Assembly: GCA_947085425.1 (NCBI GenBank)
Contig: CAMTWK010000020.1
Span: forward strand, 1-56,992
DNA from: UKL13-2 sp947085425
Lineage (GTDB): Bacteria > Pseudomonadota > Gammaproteobacteria > Burkholderiales > Usitatibacteraceae
Direction of reading: 5' to 3'
DNA: 56,992 nucleotides
Shown here: positions 8,478-17,016 of the stretch, in pieces
Layout: the number at the start of each line of letters is the position of its first letter
Position numbering within the stretch: the first letter of the stretch is position 1
Notes under the pieces: generated by a model
What the model was told of the DNA's origin: nothing
Seen by the model: only the letters and a program-made list of their open reading frames with translations
Database searches by the model: none
Position numbers and translations under genes: made by a program

Positions 8478-9140
8478 TCATTTGGAAATAGTGCGGACAG
8501 CAGTGGCGGAAATCAGTATGTCGATTTTTTCATCCCGATCCGAAACCGGCACACGCCCGACCAACTGGCAATCAAAACACAGCGCGACACATTTACTTGT
8601 GGCCGGAAGTTTTTTTAATAACCGGTCGAAATAACCACGCCCGTAGCCGAGCCGGTTGCCTTGTGAATCAAACGCCAGACCGGGCACAATGACCAAATCC
8701 AACTCGTCGGGTCGAACCGGCTGTGCCGCCAACGTCGGCTCGGTTAGACCCCGCTTGCTGGTTTCAAGCGGCGTGTTGGCACCGGTCAAAAACAACAATA
8801 AATCGGTGGCGGCCGGACCGGATCCTGCGGACGATGCGGACGATGCGGACGATGCGAACGATTGGGCCACCCGCGGCAAAACAACCTGTTTGCCATCGGC
8901 ACGCATCTGCTCAATCATTACCCGCGTGTCCAATTCACTGCCAAAACTCATGGTGCACAATATCTTTTCTGCGCTTTGATAAACCGGCAGTGCCCGCAAC
9001 TGGTCAACGCAACAGCAGGTCTGATGCGCCCGCACCGACGCTGCCATCGCCTCGCGCGCCGCGCCGATGGTTCGCCGCATGGCCGACTTTTCAGCGTCAA
9101 TCTGATTGGCACCACTGGTGGTGAGTTGCATATTTTGCAT
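8478..9140 (-). CDS. 5-formyltetrahydrofolate cyclo-ligase
   Basis: Cytosolic enzyme that recovers 5-formyl-THF as 5,10-methenyl-THF using ATP. The 220 residues include the conserved C-terminal core LDLVIVPGLAFDSQGNRLG followed by YGRGYFDRLL, and the N-terminal basic segment with REAMAAS. Between about 94 and 115 lies an Ala/Ser run (SFASSASSASSAG) encoded by four 9-bp tandem units, which is not part of the family core and may be a length-variable loop. It sits between pabBC and folD on the same strand, so three folate enzymes are contiguous. Confidence 0.93.
   Translation of the reverse strand: MQNMQLTTSGANQIDAEKSAMRRTIGAAREAMAASVRAHQTCCCVDQLRALPVYQSAEKILCTMSFGSELDTRVMIEQMRADGKQVVLPRVAQSFASSASSASSAGSGPAATDLLLFLTGANTPLETSKRGLTEPTLAAQPVRPDELDLVIVPGLAFDSQGNRLGYGRGYFDRLLKKLPATSKCVALCFDCQLVGRVPVSDRDEKIDILISATAVRTISK
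8827..8862. repeat. 9-bp tandem repeat (gcggacgat x4) within the cyclo-ligase gene
   Basis: Three perfect units and a fourth with one change encode Ser-Ser-Ala repeats on the minus strand. In-frame expansion or loss would change the loop length without a frameshift. Confidence 0.9.
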
Positions 9141-9204
9141 GCGGTTATTTTAGCCTGTCACCCCGCGACTTTGACCAACCGTTTGCCGATTGATGATCTC
9201 GCAC

Positions 9205-11064
9205 TCACCCCAGCCTGACCCACACCTCGCCGCGCAGTCCATTCACCCACCAAATTTTTTGCGCCCGCTCCAAATCAGCGCGTCGCAACACCTGCTCGTG
9301 AATCCGCCCCCGGGCGATTAATTCTTCACGCAACGTGCCGTTTAACAGGCCACAATCCTGCGGCGGGGTCAGGCGGCGTCCGTCGATATCCAAAATTAAA
9401 TTGGCGCGGGTAAATTCGGTCAGTTCGCCTTGTTCATTCCACAACAAGGTATCCCACCGCCCTTCTGTCGGCGCATGTTGCTCGTATACTTCGCGGCGGG
9501 TGGTTTTGTGGTGCAAAAACTCGTCAAATCGAGAAACTGGCGACTCGGCCAGACGCACCAACCGCTCGGCAGGCAGACCCTCCAGCGGCATGGCAGTGGT
9601 GTGACATTCGCCGGTTTGATTAATGGTCAGACGCACCCGAAAAACTCCCCGTGGATATTGCGCCTTGAGACGATTCAGGCTGGAACGCGCCGCCCCGCTT
9701 GCCAATTCAAATCGGAAATGCCGGGCCGAATGGGTCAATCGCGTTAGATGCCGATCCAACAAATCGTAGTCACCGTCTGCCAACCGCAGGGTTGCCAATA
9801 GCTCAAAAGGTGTCGAGGTACGTTCAACAAAGCGGGTTTTATAGGCGAGTTCCGCCGCCTCACCGGCAACGGTTGAGTCAAAAGTGATGCCACTGCCAAC
9901 ACCGCAGGTTGCCCTGCCGTTTTCGATCCACACGGTGCGAATTCCAACGTTAAAACACGCGCCGGCTTGATGGTCTGTTTGGGTCGATTGGCCGGACGGG
10001 GAAACATAACCGATGGCACCACAATAAGCGCCGCGCGGGGTCGACTCCAACTCCCGAATCGCTTTCATCGCCTCAACTTTTGGTGCGCCGGTCACCGAGC
10101 CACAAGGAAACAACGCGGCGAACACATCCACCATGGTTTTGCCCGCACGCAACGTCGCCCGCACCGTCGAAGTCATTTGCCACACGGACGGCAGCGGATG
10201 CAATGAAAACAAATGCGGCACTTCCACACTTTTCGATTCAGCAATACGCGACAAATCATTGCGCAATAAATCCACAATCATCAGGTTCTCCGCCCGCTCT
10301 TTGGGCGAATGGGTCAGGGCATCGGCGATGGCCGCATCCTCGGCGTCAGTGCCACCACGCGGCGCGGTGCCTTTCATCGGCTGGGTGGTGACCACATGGC
10401 TGCCGGTGTCACGACTACGCATGGAAAAAAATAATTCCGGTGAAACCGACAACAATTGAAAATCGCCGGCGTCGATATAAACCTGATAACCATTCGGCTG
10501 TGCGTGTTGCAAGGCGCGGAAAAACGCCAACGCATCGCCGCCAAAATCAGCCTGCAATCGGGTGGTGTAATTCACTTGATAAAACCGGCCATCGGCGATA
10601 TCGGCGCGGATCGACTCCACCGCACGAGAAAACTTGTCGGATGGTGTATCGCGTTGCCAACTGCCAACGGAAAATCCGCCGCCATTGGCTGTGTCCGGCA
10701 CCGTTGAGTCACCATCCAAAAATTCCGCGAACCAGACCAATGGCACCGTTCCCGCGGAATGGGTTACCAATGCACGGTCGAACGCGGGCGCGGCCTCGTG
10801 TGCAACAAAGCCAACACACCAATTTCCTTTTGCGCCCGCCGCCTCCACGGCTTGCAGCACCGTCATCACCTCATCGGCACGACGGGCAATATGAATGGCC
10901 AGCGGATTGCGAAAAGCACGACAAATCCGCTCATCTGCGGTCAAGGTCGGTAATTTTGGAAAGTTGATTTCGCAATACACCCCTGCCGCCACACTCGCTG
11001 CGGTCCGCCCGCCGGGGGTGGCGGCGGCTTCGGGGGCGGTATGGGGAAGATGGGGGAATGTCAT
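9205..11064 (-). CDS. pabB: Aminodeoxychorismate synthase component I fused to 4-amino-4-deoxychorismate lyase (PabBC)
   Basis: Makes p-aminobenzoate for folate. Residues of about 60-400 are a chorismate-binding domain with the PabB-type PMKGTAPRG motif (Lys in place of the Ala of anthranilate synthases) and PKVEAMKAIRELE. From about 415 to the end is a class IV PLP fold with HHKTTRREVYEQ (Schiff-base lysine), LLWNEQGELTEFTR and CGLLNGTLREELI. Thus the synthase and the lyase step are on one chain of 619 residues. The glutamine amidotransferase subunit PabA is not in view. A ggaat before the ATG supports the start. It heads the folate block. Confidence 0.94.
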   Translation of the reverse strand: MTFPHLPHTAPEAAATPGGRTAASVAAGVYCEINFPKLPTLTADERICRAFRNPLAIHIARRADEVMTVLQAVEAAGAKGNWCVGFVAHEAAPAFDRALVTHSAGTVPLVWFAEFLDGDSTVPDTANGGGFSVGSWQRDTPSDKFSRAVESIRADIADGRFYQVNYTTRLQADFGGDALAFFRALQHAQPNGYQVYIDAGDFQLLSVSPELFFSMRSRDTGSHVVTTQPMKGTAPRGGTDAEDAAIADALTHSPKERAENLMIVDLLRNDLSRIAESKSVEVPHLFSLHPLPSVWQMTSTVRATLRAGKTMVDVFAALFPCGSVTGAPKVEAMKAIRELESTPRGAYCGAIGYVSPSGQSTQTDHQAGACFNVGIRTVWIENGRATCGVGSGITFDSTVAGEAAELAYKTRFVERTSTPFELLATLRLADGDYDLLDRHLTRLTHSARHFRFELASGAARSSLNRLKAQYPRGVFRVRLTINQTGECHTTAMPLEGLPAERLVRLAESPVSRFDEFLHHKTTRREVYEQHAPTEGRWDTLLWNEQGELTEFTRANLILDIDGRRLTPPQDCGLLNGTLREELIARGRIHEQVLRRADLERAQKIWWVNGLRGEVWVRLG

Positions 11065-11106
11065 GATTCCGATATTCTAGTGTGCACCGCTATAATTACC
11101 GCCACC

Positions 11107-11550
11107 ATGTCACGTAAATTATTTCCCACCGCAGACGATTGCGAAGCCGCTTTTTATGACGCGTTTGAACGCGCCGACCTCAAACTGATGATGACCGTAT
11201 GGGCCGACGAGCCCGACATTATTTGTATCCATCCGCAGGGCGCGCGCCTGGCCGGCACCACCGCCGTGCGTGAGTCCTTTGCCGAATTATTTGCCGGTGG
11301 TCCCAACGCCGTCATCAAAATCGCCGAATGGCGCAAAAACGAAGGGCCGACACTCGCGGTCCATTGCTTGTACGAGAACTTCACGCTGCGCGTCGACCCG
11401 ACCAAAGAGCAGCAACACACCACCCCGGTGCTGGCCACCAACGTTTTTATGTTGACCCCCAACGGCTGGCGCATGATTTTGCATCATGCATCGCTGTCCC
11501 CCCATGGCACCGTCACCGAAGAACAGGGTGTGTCGCGGATCTTGCATTAA
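11107..11550 (+). CDS. SnoaL/NTF2-like domain protein
   Basis: 147 residues from the ATG at 11107; an in-frame upstream start at 11041 overlaps pabBC and is less likely. The pattern AAFYDAFERADLKLMMTVWADE, then IICIHPQGARLAGTTAVRESF and the final VATNVF-type strand with GWRMILHHAS, fits the cone-shaped NTF2/SnoaL fold of the SgcJ/YybH type, which often acts as a small-molecule isomerase or binding domain. No specific substrate can be named. It is divergent from pabBC, with only 42 bases between the starts. Confidence 0.82.
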   Translation: MSRKLFPTADDCEAAFYDAFERADLKLMMTVWADEPDIICIHPQGARLAGTTAVRESFAELFAGGPNAVIKIAEWRKNEGPTLAVHCLYENFTLRVDPTKEQQHTTPVLATNVFMLTPNGWRMILHHASLSPHGTVTEEQGVSRILH

Positions 11551-11554
11551 TTTT

Positions 11555-11690
11555 GTGAGCGGTGAGCGGTGAACGCCGGCTGGCAAACAAGTGAACAGGT
11601 GAACGGGTGAACAAGTCGGGTTTCCTGAATTCAGTCCATCGTCGCCACGGCTGGCGGGTTTGTTCACTCGTTCACCTATTCACTTGTTCA
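11555..11690. repeat. GTGAACRG octamer tract with inverted arm inside a signal-peptide region
   Basis: The left arm (11555-11612) is built from short units such as gtgaacag, gtgaacgg and gtgaacaa. The right arm (11662-11690) carries the complement (ttcactcg, ttcaccta, ttcacttg). The left arm contains the likely GTG start of the peptide-binding protein and the right arm encodes its signal peptide core. Similar units occur at 41702-41750. Confidence 0.7.
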
Positions 11691-13451
11691 CTGCTGTGTT
11701 CATCCGCGGTTTACGCTTTATCCCCACCCACCAAAATCCTCCGCACCGCCACCACCTCCGCCGAGCGCGGCTTTGACTGCGCGGCCGAGTCGGATGAAAA
11801 CACCGGCACCCTGTGCGACAACATTTTTGATTCATTGCTCGACTACGACCATCTGGCGCGGCCGATTGTCCTGAAGCCCCGCGCGGCGGCGGCATTGCCG
11901 GACATTTCCGCCGACGGGCTGACCTACACCTTCCACATCAAACGCGGCATTTATTTCACCCCGCACCCGGTGTTCAAGGGCGTCAAGCGCGAGCTGACCG
12001 CTGCCGACTATGCGTATAGCTTAAAGCGCCTGATCGACCCGATCAACAAGGCGCAGTGGCAATTTTTGCTCGAAGGCAAATTGCTGGGTCTTGACGACCT
12101 CGCCTTGGAAGCCAAAAAATCCGGCAAATTCGATTACGACAAACCGGTGCGCGGCATCGAAACGCCCAACTCGCACAAGCTGGTGTTGCGCCTGATCGCG
12201 CCCGACTACAATTTGTCCTACATCATGGCGATGCCCGCTACCGCCGCCGTGGCGCGCGAAGTGGTCGAGCATTACGGCACTGCCTTTGCAGAACATCCGG
12301 TTGGTACCGGCCCTTACATGCTCAAGGAATGGCGGCGCTCCTCGCGCATCATCCTCACACGCAACCCCGATTACCGGGAGGAATATTTTTCCACCGTCGC
12401 CAACACCGACCCACGCGACATCGCCATCGCCAAACACCTGCGCGGCAAACGCCTGCCGCTGATCGATCAAATCGAAGTTTTTGTCATCGAAGAAGACCAG
12501 ACCCGCTGGCTGGCTTTTCTCAATAACGAACACGACTACATCCGCCCGGTGCCGGAGGTGTATGCCGACATCGCGCTTTTGCCAGGGAAAGCGGCAGGAG
12601 GGGTTGCACCCAACCTGGCCAAGCTCGGCATCACCCGCACGCCCAGCGAGGTGGCGTGGCTCACCTACACTTTGTTCAACATGCAAGACGCCACCGTCGG
12701 CGGCTACACGCCCGACAAAATCGCCCTGCGCCGCGCCATGTCGATGGCGTATCCGATTGACCGGGAAATCCAGATACTCGAAAAAGGCCAGGCCACTGCG
12801 GCGTTTTCGCCCATCGCCGCCGGCATGGCGGGTTTTGTCAACGAACGCGCTGCGTGGCACGAATACCACCCCACCCGCGCCAAGGCGTTGCTGGATTTGT
12901 ATGGCTATATCGATCGGGATGGCGATGGCTACCGCGAAAATCCCGACGGCAGCCAACTGACAATCGATCAGGCTTCCTACCCCCGGCTGCGCGAGCGCCA
13001 GCGCAATGAATTATGGAAACGTGCCATGGATGACATTGGCATTCGCATGACCTTTAATAAGGTTGAAAAGTTGCCCGACCTGCGCAAACAGGCACAAGCA
13101 GGCAAGGTGCAAATGTGGACCTACGGCTGGATCGCCGACTATCCAGACGGCGAAAACTTCCTGCAATTGTTCTGGAGCAAATCCATCGGCGGCGCCAATT
13201 ATTCGATGTACTCCCGCCCCGAATACGACGCCCTCTACGAAAAAATAAAAACCATGCCCGACAGCCCGGCGCGCACCGCCATCTACCGGCAGATGGTCAA
13301 CATGCTGTGGGTGGATAACCCGTGGCGGGTGAATTTCCTGCGCCAGGGCACGGTGCTGACCCATCCTTGGGTGCTGGGCTACAAAAAACATCCGTTTGCG
13401 CACGAGCCGTGGCGTTATCTCGACATTGAACCCGCTAAACTGCCAAAGTGA
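11607..13451 (+). CDS. Extracellular solute-binding protein, family 5 (peptide ABC transporter)
   Basis: Periplasmic binding protein of the OppA/DppA class, which delivers peptides or similar ligands to an ABC importer. 614 residues from a GTG start. The signal peptide core (VHLFTCSLLCSSAVYA) ends near residue 38. The family-5 layout is clear: DNIFDSLLDYD near the N-terminus, TYTFHIKRGIYFTP, HPVGTGPYMLKEW, then GWIADYPDGENFLQLF and a C-terminal NMLWVDNPWRVNF. No permease or ATPase gene is nearby, so its transporter is elsewhere. The start region overlaps a GTGAACRG repeat tract. Its stop overlaps the gspC start region. Confidence 0.92.
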   Translation: MNKSGFLNSVHRRHGWRVCSLVHLFTCSLLCSSAVYALSPPTKILRTATTSAERGFDCAAESDENTGTLCDNIFDSLLDYDHLARPIVLKPRAAAALPDISADGLTYTFHIKRGIYFTPHPVFKGVKRELTAADYAYSLKRLIDPINKAQWQFLLEGKLLGLDDLALEAKKSGKFDYDKPVRGIETPNSHKLVLRLIAPDYNLSYIMAMPATAAVAREVVEHYGTAFAEHPVGTGPYMLKEWRRSSRIILTRNPDYREEYFSTVANTDPRDIAIAKHLRGKRLPLIDQIEVFVIEEDQTRWLAFLNNEHDYIRPVPEVYADIALLPGKAAGGVAPNLAKLGITRTPSEVAWLTYTLFNMQDATVGGYTPDKIALRRAMSMAYPIDREIQILEKGQATAAFSPIAAGMAGFVNERAAWHEYHPTRAKALLDLYGYIDRDGDGYRENPDGSQLTIDQASYPRLRERQRNELWKRAMDDIGIRMTFNKVEKLPDLRKQAQAGKVQMWTYGWIADYPDGENFLQLFWSKSIGGANYSMYSRPEYDALYEKIKTMPDSPARTAIYRQMVNMLWVDNPWRVNFLRQGTVLTHPWVLGYKKHPFAHEPWRYLDIEPAKLPK

Positions 13452-13453
13452 AC

Positions 13454-14281
13454 ATGACCATTAATCCCGTTGCAATCAAACGCTTCAGCCAAGTCATCAC
13501 CGTGCTGCTGGTGATTGGCCTCGGTGTGCAATTGGCGTGGTGGGGATGGTTTTTTTTCGGAGCACCAACCGTGGTAACCTCGGCCAGCGCCGGATCAATT
13601 GATCCGGCGCTGGCCCGCCAGTTGTTTGGTGACGCGGGTGATACCAGCGTGATGTCATCCAACCCGTTGATGGCGGCTGAAAACCAAACCGGCATCCGGC
13701 TAAAAGGCGTGTATGCGGTCGATGGCAAAACCCTGTCCGCCGCCGTGGTCAACACCGGCGGGCGCGACACCAGTGTGCGTGTCAACGAAAAAATCAGTGA
13801 AACCAGCAGCCTCGTCGAAGTACATGCGGACCACATCGTCATTGCCCGCGCCGGCCTGCGGGAAAAAATCGCGCTGGAACGCGGCCCGTCCAGCCGTGGC
13901 AACACCAACAATCAAAGCCATGACACCAAAACTACAGCCAGCTTCCGGCTCAATGTCGCCACCAATTCGCGTAATACTTTCAGTCTGTCACGCGGCGAAC
14001 TCAATTCTGTTTTGCAAGACCCGCGACAAATCAATTTCCTCGGCAGCATCGTTCCCGCTGCCAGCGGCGGGGTACAGGTCAACGATGCCCCGACCGGCAC
14101 GCTCGCCCAAAAACTAGGCTTGCAGGTCGGCGATATCATTACGTCGATCAATGGCCAGCCGGTAAACGGCACCGGTGATCTGGCGCGCTTTTACGGGCAA
14201 TTTGGCTCAACCAACAGCATTCGTGCCGAAATTAAACGCGGCGGCTCACCAATGATGCTGGTTTACACCATTACCCCTTAA
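13454..14281 (+). CDS. gspC: Type II secretion inner-membrane protein GspC
   Basis: GspC links the inner-membrane platform to the GspD secretin. 275 residues: one N-terminal membrane helix (about 14-36, VITVLLVIGLGVQLAWWGW), a periplasmic homology-region domain (about 60-140, GIRLKGVYAVDGKTLSAAVV) and a C-terminal PDZ domain (about 185-270, LGLQVGDIITSINGQPV). A GTG six bases upstream (13448) is an alternative start. The rest of the gsp set begins only at 18571, with three unrelated genes between. Confidence 0.93.
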   Translation: MTINPVAIKRFSQVITVLLVIGLGVQLAWWGWFFFGAPTVVTSASAGSIDPALARQLFGDAGDTSVMSSNPLMAAENQTGIRLKGVYAVDGKTLSAAVVNTGGRDTSVRVNEKISETSSLVEVHADHIVIARAGLREKIALERGPSSRGNTNNQSHDTKTTASFRLNVATNSRNTFSLSRGELNSVLQDPRQINFLGSIVPAASGGVQVNDAPTGTLAQKLGLQVGDIITSINGQPVNGTGDLARFYGQFGSTNSIRAEIKRGGSPMMLVYTITP

Positions 14282-14357
14282 ACCCAAACCTGCAAGGCGG
14301 GCAAAACGGCCCGGCGGACAGAAAATCTGTCACGATGAACAAATAGGCGAATCCATC

Positions 14358-14891
14358 ATGAGTACTTCGATCATTGTCACCATCATCAGTCCGGATCGGC
14401 CCGGCTTGGTGAGTGCTATTTCTGATCAAGCGGCGCAATTTGGTGCCAATTGGACGGACAGTCTGATGTCTAATCTCGCCGGCCAATTTGCCGGCATCGT
14501 CCACCTGCAAGTGCCTGAGAAAAATGTCGTGGCGCTGATGGCGGCACTACGGGCGCTGCAATCGCCCGGTATGCAAATCACCGTGGCAACCGGTGAATCC
14601 ATTGCAAATGCCACGCCCACCCGAAGGGTCAGGTTGGACCTGATTGGTCAGGATCGGCCGGGCATCATCCGCCGTATTTCCAATCAGTTGGCGCAACACG
14701 GCGTCAGCATTGATAAGTTGCAGACCCAAATCGTCAGTGGTGCCATGTCCGGCGAGCAGATGTTTCAAATGCAGGCGCAGCTCACCATCCCCGATGCACT
14801 CGACAATGATGACTTGCGACGCGGGTTGGAAGGCATTGCCAATGAATTAATGGTGGATCTGGAATTGGACCGGTCAGGCGCACACCCGTAG
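14358..14891 (+). CDS. ACT-domain protein, GcvR-like
   Basis: 177 residues with two ACT-type halves: VTIISPDRPGLVSAISDQAAQ (first half) and DLIGQDRPGIIRRISNQLAQ from about residue 93. This is the layout of GcvR, the glycine cleavage system regulator that works by contact with GcvA. No gcv gene is close by, so the target is not shown. It is cytosolic, with no signal peptide. A bidirectional terminator follows. It is one of three genes placed between gspC and gspD. Confidence 0.85.
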   Translation: MSTSIIVTIISPDRPGLVSAISDQAAQFGANWTDSLMSNLAGQFAGIVHLQVPEKNVVALMAALRALQSPGMQITVATGESIANATPTRRVRLDLIGQDRPGIIRRISNQLAQHGVSIDKLQTQIVSGAMSGEQMFQMQAQLTIPDALDNDDLRRGLEGIANELMVDLELDRSGAHP

Positions 14892-14937
14892 CCATTGCCC
14901 GGTTGGAAATCCTTGGAGGATCGGTATCCGAAAAAAA

Positions 14938-14959
14938 GGGGCGCACCGCGCCCCTTTTT
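14938..14959. terminator. Bidirectional Rho-independent terminator
   Basis: Stem ggggcgc/gcgcccc with loop acc is preceded by seven A and followed by five T. It ends both the GcvR-like gene and the convergent protease gene. Confidence 0.92.
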
Positions 14960-14985
14960 CCTGTGCCCAAAAAAATCACAATCGA

Positions 14986-16563
14986 TTAGTTCGCACAACC
15001 CAGCGACGTGATGCGGTCATACGCCGCACGTGCCCGCACCAAACCCCAACCAAACTTGGTGTCACGTCCGGCGGTGCCCAAATCTTCCGCGCTCTTGTTC
15101 AGCGTGCTGCGGATTTGTGCTGCTGTGCAGCCTGGATAGTAGCTCCAAACCAGCGCAGCCACGGCCGACACATGCGGGGTCGCCATCGACGTGCCATCAA
15201 AATTAGCGTAGCTGAACGGGATGACCGCCACGGCCGCACTTTGGCCAAGCTGAGCCAACATTGCTGCCCCTTCGGTATCCGACGCGGTCACCGACGGGAT
15301 GGTGGTTACGGTTGTTCCCAAGGTTCCGGTGAAACCACCGGCGACGTTGTTATAAACGACCGCTCCCACACCGCCACTGCTCTGACAATTTCCGACCTTG
15401 GTGGCAAAGTCAACCGTGCCACGCGCGATCAAACAAACTTTTCCGGCCATGGCGCTGTTCACGGCGCTGCCGTTGCCAAAGTCCGCCAGGGGTGCGGTTG
15501 CACTTTTAACCGGTGATCCATCCATGGCACCGGGTGCGTAGGTGGTGGCACCGACGGTCAAGGTGGACTTTGTTCCCGCTCCCATTGGCACCGTCGACAA
15601 GACTTGGACGCCGGGACCGGCAATTTCAACTTGTGAGTTGTATTGCGAGAATGTTGCCCAAGCCTTGTTTTCATCCACCGCCGCAACTGAGACCACGCTG
15701 GAGTACGAGGCAGGATAAGAGAAAGTCGCATTGCCACTGTTACCGGCTGCGGCAATCGACAAAATGTTGGACGCTGCCAGGGAGACAAATGCGCGCTCCT
15801 CCGTCTTCACTTTCTGGCTGCCACCCAGCGACATGCTGATCACATTGGCGCCCGCCGCTTTACACTTGTTGGCGGCTGTGGTCAGGCTCGACGAATACGC
15901 CCATCCAGCGGCATTGAACACCTTGACAATATGTAACTTGAGTTGTTTGTTCGAATTAACACCGACCACGCCCACACCTGAATTGTTGATCGCGGCGATG
16001 GTGCCGGCAACATGGGTGCCGTGGTGATTTTCGTCGGTATACCACCAGCCGGTGCCGGAGTCGTACTCGCCGGTTACCGGATTGCCGTTGAGATCTTCGT
16101 GTTGCAAATCGTAGCCTGAGTCAATAATACAAACTTTGCGGTTGGCGGCAAACGCATCGCCGTTTGGTAGCAAATCTGCCTGCACCATTTTGATGCCGTA
16201 CGGAACTTGTTGGCCGAGCATGTAAGGCGATCCGGTCGATGGAGTCGAGACGGCAAACGGCACACGGATGGCATCTTCTTCAATGTACTCAACATTAGGG
16301 TTGCGGCTCAGGCCTTGCAGGGCAACCGACGGCACTTCAATTGCCATGGCGTCCATGCCAAATATCTCGTGTTTAACCTGACCACCGGCTGCATTGACCA
16401 GCCCTTTAACCGCTGCTGCCGAGCCGGGTTTCATCGCCACAATAACTCGAACTAATTCAGGCGGTGCCGCTGCTGCCGAGCCGATAAACAAGCTGGCGAC
16501 CAAACCAAGACTGGCGGGTACGGCTCTGGCCATTGCTGTCAAAACATATTTGCTGAGTACCAT
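14986..16563 (-). CDS. Secreted S8 (subtilisin-like) serine protease with PA insert
   Basis: 525 residues. Signal peptide at about 1-32 (LGLVASLFIGSAAAA), an I9-type propeptide at about 36-100 ending in VEYIEEDAIR, then the subtilase domain with catalytic Asp148 (IIDSGYD), His181 (HHGTHVAG) and Ser459 (GTSMATPH), plus oxyanion Asn275 (AAGNSG). A protease-associated (PA) domain is inserted between about 340 and 445. All catalytic residues are intact. It lies inside the split T2SS locus, so secretion through that system is a reasonable inference. It is preceded by a 156-bp gap and a doubtful small frame. Confidence 0.95.
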   Translation of the reverse strand: MVLSKYVLTAMARAVPASLGLVASLFIGSAAAAPPELVRVIVAMKPGSAAAVKGLVNAAGGQVKHEIFGMDAMAIEVPSVALQGLSRNPNVEYIEEDAIRVPFAVSTPSTGSPYMLGQQVPYGIKMVQADLLPNGDAFAANRKVCIIDSGYDLQHEDLNGNPVTGEYDSGTGWWYTDENHHGTHVAGTIAAINNSGVGVVGVNSNKQLKLHIVKVFNAAGWAYSSSLTTAANKCKAAGANVISMSLGGSQKVKTEERAFVSLAASNILSIAAAGNSGNATFSYPASYSSVVSVAAVDENKAWATFSQYNSQVEIAGPGVQVLSTVPMGAGTKSTLTVGATTYAPGAMDGSPVKSATAPLADFGNGSAVNSAMAGKVCLIARGTVDFATKVGNCQSSGGVGAVVYNNVAGGFTGTLGTTVTTIPSVTASDTEGAAMLAQLGQSAAVAVIPFSYANFDGTSMATPHVSAVAALVWSYYPGCTAAQIRSTLNKSAEDLGTAGRDTKFGWGLVRARAAYDRITSLGCAN

Positions 16564-17007
16564 TTATTCACCCTCGAAAAAAGTTGAAATGATATTGCGG
16601 ACACCCGGAAAACCTTGGCCTGCGAAAATCATGCCTCCAAGCGCCGGGTGAGTTTAGTCGACTTTATCGACGCCCATAATTTTTTTGCATATTTCGATTG
16701 CGCGGTGCAGCATTACCTTTCATAGCCATTTGATATGCAAGTCGTAACCATTCGCTGGTTGCAAACAGGCGATTTTCAGCTCCACCGAGCCGTTAAACGA
16801 GTCGGGAAAGCGCGATACCACACCCGCGCCATCAGCCCGCCTGGTTTTGGTCGTCTGTAGCAAATAAGCCGATAATGGTGCACTGATTTCGTGATTGGAT
16901 CGGTTCAAAGTTAAAATCACGTCTTCCCCGGTAAACATGCGACGACGCAAATTGCAGCGGTCGACCTTGTTTAATAATAATTTCGTCACCCGAATGGAGC
17001 AATTGCA
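16564..17007. other. Intergenic region between divergent protease and lipoprotein genes
   Basis: Should hold the promoters of both flanking genes. A minus-strand frame of 98 residues (16720-17016) is open and has coding-like composition (ending LQPANGYDLHIKWL), but it overlaps the start of the lipoprotein gene and belongs to no family I know. No clear operator or RNA structure seen. Confidence 0.45.
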
Positions 17008-17016
17008 ATGAATCAT
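16720..17016 (-). CDS. Doubtful small hypothetical protein
   Basis: 98 residues with no signal peptide and no recognised domain. The mixed, non-repetitive composition and the segment EDVILTLNRSNHEISAPLSAY are compatible with a real small protein lying upstream of the protease on the same strand. Against it: 9 bp of overlap with the start of the divergent lipoprotein gene, and no clear ribosome site. Confidence 0.25.
   Translation of the reverse strand: MIHCNCSIRVTKLLLNKVDRCNLRRRMFTGEDVILTLNRSNHEISAPLSAYLLQTTKTRRADGAGVVSRFPDSFNGSVELKIACLQPANGYDLHIKWL

Noticed and set aside
7610..8491. 293-residue plus-strand open frame opposite folD
   Set aside because: It mirrors folD, has no family and is rich in His/Arg/Gln as expected for an antisense frame.
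12021..12956. 311-residue minus frame inside the peptide-binding protein gene
   Set aside because: Antisense of a clear family-5 binding protein, with composition typical of a shadow frame.
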